Of a DNA stretch of 64,000 nucleotides, positions 44,630 to 53,489 are shown one piece after another; the stretch's first letter is position 1, and each line of letters begins with the position of its first letter. This DNA is from Cupriavidus sp. AU9028. Lineage in GTDB: Bacteria; Pseudomonadota; Gammaproteobacteria; Burkholderiales; Burkholderiaceae. The stretch lies in contig NZ_JAIMCG010000002.1 of assembly GCF_019795295.1 (NCBI RefSeq), forward strand, positions 124,001 through 188,000, read 5' to 3'. The position numbers and the translations under genes are program-made. The notes beneath the pieces are model-generated. The model worked only from the letters and a program-made list of their open reading frames with translations. It was not told the origin of the DNA and did no database searches.

Positions 44630-45226
44630 TCAGTCGAGCAGATGGCCCAGGCGAACCCGCTTGGTCGCCAGGTATTTCTCGTTCTCGGCGTTGGACGGGA
44701 CGATATGGCGCACCTGTTCCTGCACGACGATACCGGCTTCCTCCAGTTGCTGCCGCTTGCGCGGGTTATTGCTCATCAGCCGGATCGATTGCACGCCCCA
44801 TTGCCGCAGCAGGTCGGCGGCGAAGGCATAGCTGCGGGCATCGATGGCCTGGCCCAGCGCCAGGTTGGCGTCCACCGTATCCAGCCCGCCGTCCTGCAGG
44901 CCGTAGGCGCGAATCTTGTGCCCCAGCCCGATGCCGCGCCCCTCGTGGCCGCGCAGGTAGAGCAGGATGCCCTGCCCTTCCTCGGCGATGCGCTCCAGCG
45001 CCAGGGCCAGTTGCTCGCCACAGTCGCATCGGCACGAACCGAACACGTCGCCGGTCAGGCATTCCGAATGCAGGCGGGTCAGCACACCCTCGCCCTTGAC
45101 TTCACCCATCGTCAGGGCAAGGTGTTCCGTGCCGCTGGTCACGCCACGGAAGGCGTGCGCGGTAAATTCGCCGAACTTGGTCGGAAGCCTGGCCGCGCCA
45201 ATCAGCGTGATTTCGGTATCGTTCAT
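44630..45226 (-). CDS. ribA: GTP cyclohydrolase II
   Basis: 198 residues, full length for a stand-alone RibA. Zinc cysteines are in [16 protein letters not shown], the GTP-binding and catalytic motifs in [22 protein letters not shown] and the C-terminal [15 protein letters not shown]. It catalyses the first step of riboflavin synthesis, opening GTP to a diaminopyrimidine with loss of formate and pyrophosphate. No FMN riboswitch was seen in the roughly 240 bases upstream. It stands outside any rib cluster here. Confidence 0.95.
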   Translation of the reverse strand: MNDTEITLIGAARLPTKFGEFTAHAFRGVTSGTEHLALTMGEVKGEGVLTRLHSECLTGDVFGSCRCDCGEQLALALERIAEEGQGILLYLRGHEGRGIGLGHKIRAYGLQDGGLDTVDANLALGQAIDARSYAFAADLLRQWGVQSIRLMSNNPRKRQQLEEAGIVVQEQVRHIVPSNAENEKYLATKRVRLGHLLD

Positions 45227-45468
45227 ATTGTTTGGCCGGCCGTCGCCACCGCCGCTGCGGGAAGCCCATGCAGCAGGCGGACGGGACGGTCCGGTACGTC
45301 AGTCCTTGCGCGTGCGAACGCGCACCACCGCCAAGGATACCGCGAATTGCCGACACCCTCCGGTCGACCGCATCGAACGCGATCGCGTGTAGCCCCAGCA
45401 CATGCCTTGTAAAAGTGACAGGGGCCTGCCATGCCCGGAGGACGCGCCCGCCCCCCCGCCGCGGCGGC

Positions 45469-46905
45469 CTACAGGATCGGCGCGAACAGCTTGGCCACGT
45501 GCATCGCCATACGCCGCCAGGCCGGCGCGTCGAGAAACTCGTCCGTGCCGATCTCGCGCGCCTGGGCAAAATCGGCCAGCAGCATGCCCTCGACCTGGGA
45601 GGCGAACTTGCGGTCGGCGGTCAACAGCATCAGCTCGAAATTGAGCCGGAACGAACGGTTGTCCAGATTTGCCGTGCCGACCGCCGCCAGTTCGTCGTCG
45701 ATCAGCATGACCTTCTGGTGCAGGAAGCCCGGCCGGTAGCGGTAGATACGGATGCCGGCCGCGGTGGCCTGGTGCGCATACAGCGTCGACGCGGCGAACA
45801 CCACCCGGTGATCGGCGCGATCCGGCAGCAGGATCCGCACATCCACACCCCGCAACACCGCCAGGCGCAGCACCGCGAACACCGCCTCGTCCGGCACGAA
45901 GTAGGGCGAGGTGATCCAGAGCCGCTTTTTCGCCCACTGGATTGCCTCGACGAAGAACAGCGAACACGTTTCCTGGGAGTCGGCCGGCCCCGTCGGCACC
46001 ACCTGGCAGACCATCTGCCCGGCCGGCGCGGACGGCGGCAGCAGCAGCGTCGGCACCTGCCGCTCCGCCCAGTACCAGTCCTCGGCGAAGGTCATCTGCA
46101 AATCCAGCACCGCCGGACCCCGCACGGCAACGTGGGTGTCCCGCCAGGGCGCCAGCGGGGGGCGCAAACCCAGGTATTCGTTGCCCACGTTGTGACCGCC
46201 AAGGAACGCCAGTTCGCCATCGACCACGACCAGCTTGCGGTGATTGCGGAAGTTGAGCTGGAACCGGTTGACGAAGCCGCGATGCGGGGCAAAGGCACTG
46301 ACGGCGACACCGGCGTCGGCCAGGCGCCGCACATAGTGGCGCGGCAAGGCGTGGCAGCCGATGCTGTCATAGAGGAAATAGACGCGCACCCCGGCCGCGG
46401 CCCGTTCGCACAAGGCGGCCGCCAGGCGCCGGCCCAGTTCATCGTCATGGACGATGAAGAACTGCACCAGCACCACCCGCCTGGCCCGCGCAATCGCCCC
46501 GAGGACGGCGTCGAACGTCTGGGTTCCGTTGACCAGCAGGTCGACGTGGTTGCCGGACAGGCAGGCCAGGCCGGTCAGCCGGGACAGTGCAAGCATCCCG
46601 GGCTGGGACGGTGTCCTGACGATCGAGGCTTCCTGGTCGCGCGGGGGCTCCATCCCATCGCGCAATTCGCGCATCTGCGCGCGGTAGAAGCGGCGGGCAT
46701 TGACATAACCCACCAGGTTGCTGCTGCCGAACACCAGGTAAGGCACCAGCGCGACGTACGGGATCAGCAGCAGCGAGCCGGCCCAGGCTATCGCCCCCGG
46801 CGCGGTACGCACCGTCATGACGGCGTGCATCGCCGCCAGCGCGCCGACGACATGGGAGCACAGGACGAGGGTCGCGACAACGCTGGCAGTGGAGAACTCG
46901 ACCAT
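45469..46905 (-). CDS. cls: Cardiolipin synthase (phospholipase D superfamily)
   Basis: 478 residues from the ATG at 46905. Two N-terminal membrane helices (VVATLVLCSHVVGALAAMHAV and IAWAGSLLLIPYVALVPYLVFG) with GSSNLVGYVNARRFYR follow the ClsA layout. Both HxKx4D motifs are complete: NHRKLVVVDG and LHQKVMLIDD, each with the following GG/GTxN(D) segment (LGGHNVGNEYLG; VGTANLDNRSF). The enzyme joins two phosphatidylglycerol molecules to cardiolipin in the inner membrane. About 190 bases upstream is an inverted pair of perfect DnaA boxes (47094-47118). Confidence 0.94.
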   Translation of the reverse strand: MVEFSTASVVATLVLCSHVVGALAAMHAVMTVRTAPGAIAWAGSLLLIPYVALVPYLVFGSSNLVGYVNARRFYRAQMRELRDGMEPPRDQEASIVRTPSQPGMLALSRLTGLACLSGNHVDLLVNGTQTFDAVLGAIARARRVVLVQFFIVHDDELGRRLAAALCERAAAGVRVYFLYDSIGCHALPRHYVRRLADAGVAVSAFAPHRGFVNRFQLNFRNHRKLVVVDGELAFLGGHNVGNEYLGLRPPLAPWRDTHVAVRGPAVLDLQMTFAEDWYWAERQVPTLLLPPSAPAGQMVCQVVPTGPADSQETCSLFFVEAIQWAKKRLWITSPYFVPDEAVFAVLRLAVLRGVDVRILLPDRADHRVVFAASTLYAHQATAAGIRIYRYRPGFLHQKVMLIDDELAAVGTANLDNRSFRLNFELMLLTADRKFASQVEGMLLADFAQAREIGTDEFLDAPAWRRMAMHVAKLFAPIL

Positions 46906-47093
46906 CCGTACGGAACCGGGTGAACGCCTTGACCGACATTGTGGCATGGCCTCCGCACCCGGTGAAGCGGGCTGCACGTCGGCAGCCCGAGCGGCGAGGA
47001 CCGCACAGCGACCTGCGCCAGGGGAGTTGCCACTTTTTTGTGCACGCCGATGCGAAAACGCCGCAGCGCAGGCTCGCGCCGCCCCGGCCCCGC

Positions 47094-47118
47094 GTTATCC
47101 ACACAAATTGTGGATAAC
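47094..47118. promoter_or_regulatory. Inverted pair of perfect DnaA boxes upstream of cls
   Basis: GTTATCCACA, five bases CAAAT, TGTGGATAAC. Each arm contains TTATCCACA, the strongest DnaA-box sequence, in opposite orientation. It lies between the end of the EAL-GGDEF gene and the start of cls, about 190 bases before the cls ATG. As RNA it would also form a 10-bp hairpin, but without a T-tract. Confidence 0.8.
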
Positions 47119-47162
47119 CTGTCTCACCTCGGCCGAGGGTGAGCGCAGCCCCCGGCCGTCGC

Positions 47163-48974
47163 CTACACCTCGCCGATCAGGGCGACCCGCCCGCGCGTCA
47201 GCTCGACCAGGGCGAAGCCGTCGGCGCTCTTCTTCGCCTCCCGCTTGGCCGCGGCCGCCGCCGTGGCGATATCGCTGCTGCCCACCCTGCCCTCCAGCGT
47301 CTGCGGCAGGTTGCCGGCGACCCGGACGGAGCCGATCGCCAGGGTGACCAGCGGGAAAAAGGTGGTGCGGCCGTGCCGGTCCTCTCCGTGGATGCCGCCC
47401 GCCGCCCGGTCGGACGCATCGTAGAGGGCGCGAGCCGCCTCGTTGAAGCGGGCGATGGCCGAACGGGCACGGGCCGCCCAGTCCGGGCTCTGGAACAGCA
47501 GCAGAAAGTCGTCCCCGCCCACATGACCGAGAAAGTCGCGAGCCGGGTCGCAGACGTCGGCGAGGATGGCCGCCGCGCCCTTGATCATTTCGTCGCCTTT
47601 CCAGTACCCATACACGTCGTTGAACGGCTTGAAGTGATTCAGGTCGGCATAGCAGGCGCAGAACGGCGCGCCGGCGTCGAGCAGGCGCTCGATATGCCGG
47701 TTCAGCGGGATATTGCCGGGCAGCAGGGTCAGTGGATTGGCATAGCGTGCCGCCTCCATGCGGATCTCCGTCACCGCCCGGATCAGATCGGCGCCCGTGG
47801 CCAGGCCGACATAGGCGCCGCCTTCGGTGATGACGAAGCCATCGGCGAGGTCCTGCTGGCTGCCCTGCGCCAGCACCTGTGCCATGGTTTCGATGGTCGC
47901 ATTGCGCTCGAAACACACCGGCTGGCGATTGGCCAGCAGGATGCAGGGCTTGCGGCCGAACAGCTCCCGGTGGTACGGGGCCGCATAACGATCGATGAAG
48001 CGCTGCCGGCCGATCAGCCCGACCGGCACGCCGTGGTCATCGACCACCGCCAGCGCATGCAGCTCGGCCTGGGCATGGAATAGCGACAGCACCTCGTTGT
48101 TGGACTGGTTCGGCGCCACCGTGGGTGCCTCGCGCAGCAGCCTGCCGGCGTCAGAACCGGACCAGTTCGACCGCACGGCCTGCGGAAACACCGCGATCTG
48201 CGCCGACCCCAGGGCATTGGCGATGTCCTCGCCGATCGCCCGGGCCGGCTCGGCCAACGGCCGCCCCAGATGGAAGCCCTGTCCGAACGGCACGCCGAGG
48301 TCGCGCAGCACGGCCAGCTCGTCCGCCGTCTCGATGCCCTCGGCGATCACGCTGGCGCCCAGCGTGCCGCCCAGATCCAGCAGGCTGCGCATCACTTCGA
48401 GCGTGCGCGAGCATTCGGCCACGCCGCGAACCAGCGACTTGTCCAGCTTGAGGAACTGCGGCTGCAGCGCGATCAGCAGATCGAGGTTGGCGTGGCCGCT
48501 GCCAAAGTCGTCCAGCGCGTAGCGCAGGCCCTGCTCGTGCAGCAGCCGCAGTGCGCGCGCCAGCGCGGTGGGATCGCCCACCCGTACCTGTTCGGTCAGT
48601 TCGAGCACGACGCGCGAAGCCGGCACGGTGTCGCGCAGCAGCTCCCCCATGGCTCGCCCGCCATCGGCGAGCAGATGCCGCAACGAGGAGGCGCTGAAGT
48701 TGATGAACAACAGACCCGGCAGCATCAGCTCGGCAAAGCGGGTCAGTGCCAGGCGCGCGGCGCGGATCTCCAGGCCAACCGTCTCCTCGACGTTGCGGGC
48801 CAGCCGGAACAGCGCATCGGGCGAGGCCAGATCCGTTCCCTGCGGGCCGCGCAATAGCGCTTCGTACCCCAGCAGCTCAGCCGATTCGAAGACCACGATC
48901 GGCTGGAACACGGTATGAAGGGGCGGCAGGCGTTCAAAGACCGCAACGGCGGAGGCAGGGGCGGCGACGGACAT
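47163..48974 (-). CDS. EAL-CBS-GGDEF signalling protein
   Basis: 603 residues. An N-terminal EAL phosphodiesterase domain (about 15-255) keeps the usual residues: EALLRG, FINFSA (Asn), LELTEQ (Glu), DDFGSG (Asp-Asp), KLDKSL (Lys) and AEGIET (Glu), so it is probably active on c-di-GMP. A CBS-pair region (about 290-430) follows, which in such proteins binds adenyl nucleotides. The C-terminal GGDEF domain has GGDDF at the active-site turn in place of GGDEF/GGEEF, so cyclase activity is doubtful. Order and wording match the widespread EAL-CBS-GGDEF proteins. No membrane segment. Divergent from a chemoreceptor gene. Confidence 0.93.
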   Translation of the reverse strand: MSVAAPASAVAVFERLPPLHTVFQPIVVFESAELLGYEALLRGPQGTDLASPDALFRLARNVEETVGLEIRAARLALTRFAELMLPGLLFINFSASSLRHLLADGGRAMGELLRDTVPASRVVLELTEQVRVGDPTALARALRLLHEQGLRYALDDFGSGHANLDLLIALQPQFLKLDKSLVRGVAECSRTLEVMRSLLDLGGTLGASVIAEGIETADELAVLRDLGVPFGQGFHLGRPLAEPARAIGEDIANALGSAQIAVFPQAVRSNWSGSDAGRLLREAPTVAPNQSNNEVLSLFHAQAELHALAVVDDHGVPVGLIGRQRFIDRYAAPYHRELFGRKPCILLANRQPVCFERNATIETMAQVLAQGSQQDLADGFVITEGGAYVGLATGADLIRAVTEIRMEAARYANPLTLLPGNIPLNRHIERLLDAGAPFCACYADLNHFKPFNDVYGYWKGDEMIKGAAAILADVCDPARDFLGHVGGDDFLLLFQSPDWAARARSAIARFNEAARALYDASDRAAGGIHGEDRHGRTTFFPLVTLAIGSVRVAGNLPQTLEGRVGSSDIATAAAAAKREAKKSADGFALVELTRGRVALIGEV

Positions 48975-49020
48975 AGGACAGGTGCAGAGTGAGGCAAGCG
49001 GCCTGAGCTTGTCCCCCTTT

Positions 49021-49033
49021 TGTGACAGTCACA
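49021..49033. promoter_or_regulatory. 13-base palindrome TGTGAC-A-GTCACA
   Basis: A perfect 6+1+6 inverted repeat in the 164-base divergent region, 46 bases upstream of the EAL-CBS-GGDEF start. It uses the TGTGA/TCACA half-sites of CRP-type proteins but with a 3-base rather than 6-base spacer. Confidence 0.6.
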
Positions 49034-49055
49034 TGACGCATCACAAAATCCATTG

Positions 49056-49088
49056 AAGTCTCATCTAAGTCACATAGAAGTCATTCGG
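49056..49088. promoter_or_regulatory. Three 11-bp direct repeats (AAGTC...)
   Basis: AAGTC occurs at 49056, 49067 and 49078, exactly 11 bases apart, in AAGTCTCATCT, AAGTCACATAG and AAGTCATTCGG. One-turn phased direct repeats are the usual binding pattern of OmpR/PhoB-type response regulators. They lie 50-80 bases before the chemoreceptor start, in an A+T-richer patch. Confidence 0.6.
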
Positions 49089-49138
49089 ATGGGCGAGGAT
49101 AGCCATCCAACCATGCTGAACTCAGGAAGCCAGGAAGC

Positions 49139-50758
49139 ATGCTACGTGCGTTCACCCTCTCCCTCCCCCGCCCCCGCACGCGTTCCCCGCGCCTGGGCGC
49201 CTTCGTCGCATCGTTACGCCGGTTGCCGCTGGTCGCGCGCATGGGCATCGCCTTCGTGCTGGTGTACGTCACCGGCGCCACCGCCGGCATCACCGGTATC
49301 GTCAACCTCGTGTCCGTCAAGGAGATGACGGACACGCTGTATCAGCGGGACATGCGCGGCGCGGTTGCGGCCGAGCAGGCCCGTGCCGAACTGGCGCGGG
49401 TCGCACATGGCCAGCTCGCGCTGACGATGGCGACCAGCACGGCGGAGCGCGACACGGCCGCCGGCACCATCGGGCAGGCGCAGGCGGCGCTGGACGCGAC
49501 ACTCGAACAGGTCGGCCAGGCCGCGCCAGAGCTGGCCCCGAAGCTGGCGGACGAGCGTGACAAGGTCCGCCACGCGCTGGACGGCTACGTCGCGCTGGTG
49601 CAGAAACAGCCGCTCGACCAATTGCAGTTCGACAGCGCCGTTTCCATCGAGGCTCACTTCCTCGCCGAGCGGCTCGGCGCACTCGCAACCCTGGTGGAGA
49701 CGGCCCGCGATGGACTGGGCCAGCAGGCCGCCGCCACGGTAGCCGCGGTCGCCGGGCGACAGCATCGCGCGCAGTGGCTGACCGCCGGCATGCTGCTCGC
49801 CAGCCTGCTCGCCGCGGCGCTGCTGGCCGCACTTGCCGCCCGCGCGCTGTTGCGGGAGCTCGGTGGCGAACCGAGCGAAGCCGCGGACGCGGCGCGGCGT
49901 ATCGCAGAGGGCGACCTGACGGAAACGATCCGCGTGCGCCCCGGCCGGGAAGGCAGCCTGCTGCACGACCTGGCGGGCATGCGGGACGGTCTGGCCGCCC
50001 TGCTGTCGAGCATCGACGCCTCGGCGCGCCAGATCCACCATGACACGGAAGGCATTGCTGCCGCCAACCGCGACCTGGCCGAGCGCACCGAGCGGCAGCT
50101 GGCGGCGGTCGATCAGGCATCGGCCAGCATCGACGAGCTGCGCGGCCTGATCGAGCAGGTGCACCGGGGCGCGGGCGAGTCCAGTGCCATGGTGGAGCAG
50201 ACCCGGGTGGCGAGCACGCGGGGCGCGGACGTCGTCCGGCAGATGCGCGCGTCCATGGACAACGTGCAGGCGCACTCCCGATCGATCTCGGAAGTGGTGA
50301 CGATGCTCGAGAGCATCGCCTTCCAGACCAATCTGCTCGCCCTGAACGCGGCCGTCGAGGCCGCCCGCGCTGGCCCCGCCGGGCGCGGCTTCAGCGTGGT
50401 TGCACACGAGGTGCGGGCGCTGGCCGAACGCAGTCGGCAATCCGCGGGAGAAATCGGCGGCCTGCTGCGGCAGACCACGGAGGAGATCGGCGCCGGCGCA
50501 CGGCTGAGCATCAGCGTCGAGCAGGCGATGGCGGCCATCCACCACGCGGTCGGACAAAGCCATGCGCTGGCCGAGCAGCTCAATGCGCTCGCCCAGCAGC
50601 AGGCCGCGGGCATCGCCCGGGTCGACACCGCGCTGGAGGGATTGGACGCCACCAGCCAGCAGAATGCGGAACTGGTTACCACGGTCGCCGCGCAGGCGGA
50701 ATCGCTGGACCGGCAGGCAGCGGAACTGGCGGCGGACGTCGGCCGCTTCCGGTATTGA
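49139..50758 (+). CDS. Methyl-accepting chemotaxis protein
   Basis: 539 residues. A basic N-terminus precedes membrane helix 1 (about 34-58, [19 protein letters not shown]). A periplasmic four-helix-bundle sensor of about 150 residues and helix 2 (about 212-238, [18 protein letters not shown]) follow. A HAMP domain and the cytoplasmic coiled coil contain the invariant tip [20 protein letters not shown]. This is the Tar/Tsr-like topology of the common Ralstonia/Burkholderia receptors. The ligand is not predictable. No C-terminal CheR-docking pentapeptide is present. It is divergent from the EAL-CBS-GGDEF gene, a pairing that would link motility and c-di-GMP. Confidence 0.94.
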   Translation: MLRAFTLSLPRPRTRSPRLGAFVASLRRLPLVARMGIAFVLVYVTGATAGITGIVNLVSVKEMTDTLYQRDMRGAVAAEQARAELARVAHGQLALTMATSTAERDTAAGTIGQAQAALDATLEQVGQAAPELAPKLADERDKVRHALDGYVALVQKQPLDQLQFDSAVSIEAHFLAERLGALATLVETARDGLGQQAAATVAAVAGRQHRAQWLTAGMLLASLLAAALLAALAARALLRELGGEPSEAADAARRIAEGDLTETIRVRPGREGSLLHDLAGMRDGLAALLSSIDASARQIHHDTEGIAAANRDLAERTERQLAAVDQASASIDELRGLIEQVHRGAGESSAMVEQTRVASTRGADVVRQMRASMDNVQAHSRSISEVVTMLESIAFQTNLLALNAAVEAARAGPAGRGFSVVAHEVRALAERSRQSAGEIGGLLRQTTEEIGAGARLSISVEQAMAAIHHAVGQSHALAEQLNALAQQQAAGIARVDTALEGLDATSQQNAELVTTVAAQAESLDRQAAELAADVGRFRY

Positions 50759-50790
50759 CGAGCCGTCGGTCCGCCTCCAGCGACCGTAAG

Positions 50791-50825
50791 GGAATCGGTG
50801 TTCTGCATTGCAGAACACCGATTCC
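50791..50825. promoter_or_regulatory. Perfect 35-base palindrome upstream of the acyl-CoA ligase/iclR genes
   Basis: GGAATCGGTGTTCTGCA, one T, then its exact complement: 17+1+17. It lies 33 bases after the chemoreceptor stop and about 90 bases before the ligase start. As an operator it could serve the IclR regulator encoded two genes on; the core GTTCTGCA-T-TGCAGAAC is the sort of dyad IclR proteins bind. As a terminator it lacks a T-tract. Confidence 0.7.
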
Positions 50826-50914
50826 GCCATGCAGTTGACGCGACCAGCAAACAGTGCAACCATCGCGGAAAACCAACCGGCGGAATCACGCCGGCGCTTT
50901 CCATGGAGACTCCG

Positions 50915-52501
50915 ATGAGCAGCACTGCCGGCGCAACGCCCGCACCTGGTTCCATCGCGCCGCCGGCAACCGGCGCCGCCTCGCCCGCCTTCGTTCCCCC
51001 CGCCGCACGTCTGCACCAGACCATCCAGCCCTGGGTGACCAGTCAGCCCGATGTCGTCGCACTGATGGACGCCGACCGCGCGATCCGCTATGGCGAACTC
51101 GGCGAAGCCGTCCAGCGCACCGCCGCGACGCTTGCGGGGCTCGGTGTGCGAGGCGGCGACCGGGTCGTTCTCGTCACGGAGAACAGCGTCGGCTCGGCCG
51201 TGCTGATTCTCGCGCTCAGCGCGCTCGATGCCTGGGCCATTCCGGTCAACGCACGGCTGTCCGCACGCGAAATCGCCAATATCGTCGAGCATGCCGGCGC
51301 CCGGGTGGCGCTCTATATCGACAACGCCTACTCCGAGGCGCGCGACCACGGGCTGGCGCGCGGCGCGCAGTGGGCGGAATGGCCATGGGTAGGCCGGCTG
51401 CTGGTCGGGGCGCTCGACGAGACCACGCAACCCGAGCCCGTGCACGCCGAACCGGGCGAGCAGGTCGCGGCAGTGATCTACACCACGGGCACCACCGGTG
51501 CCTCGAAGGGCGTGATGCTGACCCACGCCAACCTGATGTTCATCGGCGTGTCGAACCGCATCCAGGGCCGCGTCCAGCAAGGCGACCGCGTCTACGGCGT
51601 GCTGCCGATCTCGCACGTCTATGGACTGTCGGTGCTGCTGGTCGGGCCGCTGAGCAATGGCGCGACGGTCTACTACGAACCGCGCTTCCGGCCGGAGCGC
51701 CTGGCCCGGGCGCTGCAGGAGGAAAACCTGACCGTCCTGCATGGCGTTCCCGCCATGTACGCCAAGCTGATCGAATGGGGCCGCACGCAGCCCGGCTCGC
51801 TGCGCACGCCGGCACTGCGCATGGCGCAATCGGGCGGCGCGCCGCTGACGCCGACCCTGAAGGCCGCCTTCGAGGAGACCTTCGGCATCACGCTGCATAA
51901 CGGCTATGGCATGACGGAGACCTCGCCGACCGTCTCGCAGACGCGCGTCGATTCGCCCCGCACCGACTGTTCGGTGGGGCCGGCCGTTCCCGGCGTGGAA
52001 GTGCGGCTGGGCAACCCGCTGCCCGATGGCAGTGGCGAGTTGCTGGTGCGCGGCCCCAACGTGATGAAGGGCTATTACCGCCGGCCCGACCTGACCGAGC
52101 AGGCCATCGACGCCGAAGGCTGGCTGCATACCGGCGACCTGGCGCGCATCGACGACGACGGCGCCATCTCCATCGTCGGCCGCTCCAAGGAGATCATCAT
52201 TCACTCCGGCTTCAACGTGTACCCGGAGGAAGTCGAGCAGTCGATCAACGCCCACCCGGCGGTGGTGCAGTCGGCGGTGGTAGGCCGGGCAACCGATGGC
52301 AACGAGGAAGTGATTGCCTTCGTCGAGGTGCGCGCCGGCGCGGACTTCGACCCCGCCGAGTTGAAGACTTTTCTGCGCGAGCGGCTGTCGCCGTACAAGA
52401 TCCCGGCGGAAATCCGCGTGGTGCCGCAGCTGCCGGCCGCACCGTCGGGCAAGATCCTGAAGGCGCGGTTGCGCGAGATGCTGGCCAGCGGCACGATCTG
52501 A
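50915..52501 (+). CDS. Acyl-CoA ligase (class I adenylate-forming enzyme)
   Basis: 528 residues from the ATG at 50915, preceded by GGAG at six bases; the ATG four codons earlier is less well placed. Motifs of the ANL superfamily are complete: the P-loop YTTGTTGASKGVMLTH, NGYGMTE, the hinge TGDLARIDDDG, and the catalytic lysine in PSGKILK near the C-terminus. It activates a carboxylic acid as an acyl-AMP and transfers it to CoA. Sequence wording is that of medium/long-chain or branched/aromatic acid ligases; the acid is not assignable. An IclR regulator gene follows after eight bases, and a long palindrome lies upstream. Confidence 0.92.
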   Translation: MSSTAGATPAPGSIAPPATGAASPAFVPPAARLHQTIQPWVTSQPDVVALMDADRAIRYGELGEAVQRTAATLAGLGVRGGDRVVLVTENSVGSAVLILALSALDAWAIPVNARLSAREIANIVEHAGARVALYIDNAYSEARDHGLARGAQWAEWPWVGRLLVGALDETTQPEPVHAEPGEQVAAVIYTTGTTGASKGVMLTHANLMFIGVSNRIQGRVQQGDRVYGVLPISHVYGLSVLLVGPLSNGATVYYEPRFRPERLARALQEENLTVLHGVPAMYAKLIEWGRTQPGSLRTPALRMAQSGGAPLTPTLKAAFEETFGITLHNGYGMTETSPTVSQTRVDSPRTDCSVGPAVPGVEVRLGNPLPDGSGELLVRGPNVMKGYYRRPDLTEQAIDAEGWLHTGDLARIDDDGAISIVGRSKEIIIHSGFNVYPEEVEQSINAHPAVVQSAVVGRATDGNEEVIAFVEVRAGADFDPAELKTFLRERLSPYKIPAEIRVVPQLPAAPSGKILKARLREMLASGTI

Positions 52502-52509
52502 GTCGCACC

Positions 52510-53352
52510 ATGCCGCAGCCCGCTCGCGCGCCGGACGAGGACACTGGCGCCGCCCTCGCGCCCGAACACGACAGCAGGCCGCGCGGCCCGAAGGACGATC
52601 GGCACTTCGTCACCGCCCTTTCCCGCGGACTCGACGTGCTGGCCTGCTTCCGCAGTTTCGAGGTTGCGCTGGGCAATGCCGAACTTGCGCAGCGCTGCGG
52701 CCTGCCCAAGTCGACCGTATCTCGCCTCACCCATACGCTGACGGAACTGGGCTACCTGCGGCTGGAAGCGGAAGCGGGCAAATACCGGCTCGGCAGCTCG
52801 GCCCTGACGCTGGCTCCCGCCGCGCGCGAAGGCGCCGAGGTGCTGGCGGTGGTCCGGCCCCACATGCTGCGGCTCGCCGAGTTGTCGCAAGGCGTCGCCT
52901 CGCTGATCCTGCGCGACCGCGACCGCATGCTGATCTTCGAGAACTGGCAGTCGGAGTCGTATCTGACCCTGCGGGTCGGCGTCGGCACGCGCATCTCGGG
53001 CCTGAGCACCGCGGCCGGCCGTGCCTATCTGCACGCGCTGCCCGCTGCCGAGCAGCGCCAGGCGCTGGCCGCCTTCCGCGCCGCCGACGGCGTCTCGCCA
53101 CGCGATGCCGACCAGATCCTTGCGCGCAGCGCCAGCGAGGTGCGGCAGCTGCAGTGCACTACCTCGTTCGGCGAGTGGCTTCCTCATATCAACTCGATTG
53201 CCGCGGCCTTCCTGCCCGGAAAGAACCTGCCGCCGATGACCCTGAGCTGCAGCGGGCCCAACGCGGTGGTACCGCCGGCGCATCTGCTGGACAACGTTCG
53301 ACCGGCACTGATCGAGAGCATCGCGACGATCGAGCGGGAACTGGGGGTCTGA
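52510..53352 (+). CDS. IclR-family transcriptional regulator
   Basis: 280 residues. An unstructured N-terminal tail of about 30 residues leads to the IclR winged helix (FVTALSRGLDVLACFRSFEVALGNAELAQRCGLPKSTVSRL) and a GAF-like effector domain with ISGLSTAAGRAYLHAL and INSIAAAF, the family's usual motifs. IclR proteins control catabolic genes in response to small acids. It is eight bases downstream of the acyl-CoA ligase gene and likely regulates the pair through the 35-base palindrome at 50791 (inference). Confidence 0.93.
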   Translation: MPQPARAPDEDTGAALAPEHDSRPRGPKDDRHFVTALSRGLDVLACFRSFEVALGNAELAQRCGLPKSTVSRLTHTLTELGYLRLEAEAGKYRLGSSALTLAPAAREGAEVLAVVRPHMLRLAELSQGVASLILRDRDRMLIFENWQSESYLTLRVGVGTRISGLSTAAGRAYLHALPAAEQRQALAAFRAADGVSPRDADQILARSASEVRQLQCTTSFGEWLPHINSIAAAFLPGKNLPPMTLSCSGPNAVVPPAHLLDNVRPALIESIATIERELGV

Positions 53353-53489
53353 GGTCCCGGGCACCACGCCGCTGCCAGGACTGTTTCTGCTGTAGGGCAT
53401 CGGCGGACAGTCGCCCGTTCGGATCGGGCGCACGATAGAGAGCGTGACAACCGATACGCATGGGTTGCTGCAGCCTTTCCAGTTCGCCC

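Noticed and set aside
47094-47118. DnaA-box pair as a replication origin
   Set aside because: No further boxes, no A+T-rich unwinding region and no dnaA, repA or parAB gene nearby; read as a regulatory site instead.
49021-49033. CRP binding site
   Set aside because: Half-sites fit but the spacer is 3 bases instead of 6.
49080-49115. Sigma-28 promoter before the chemoreceptor gene
   Set aside because: Neither the TAAA nor the GCCGATAA element is recognisable at the right spacing.
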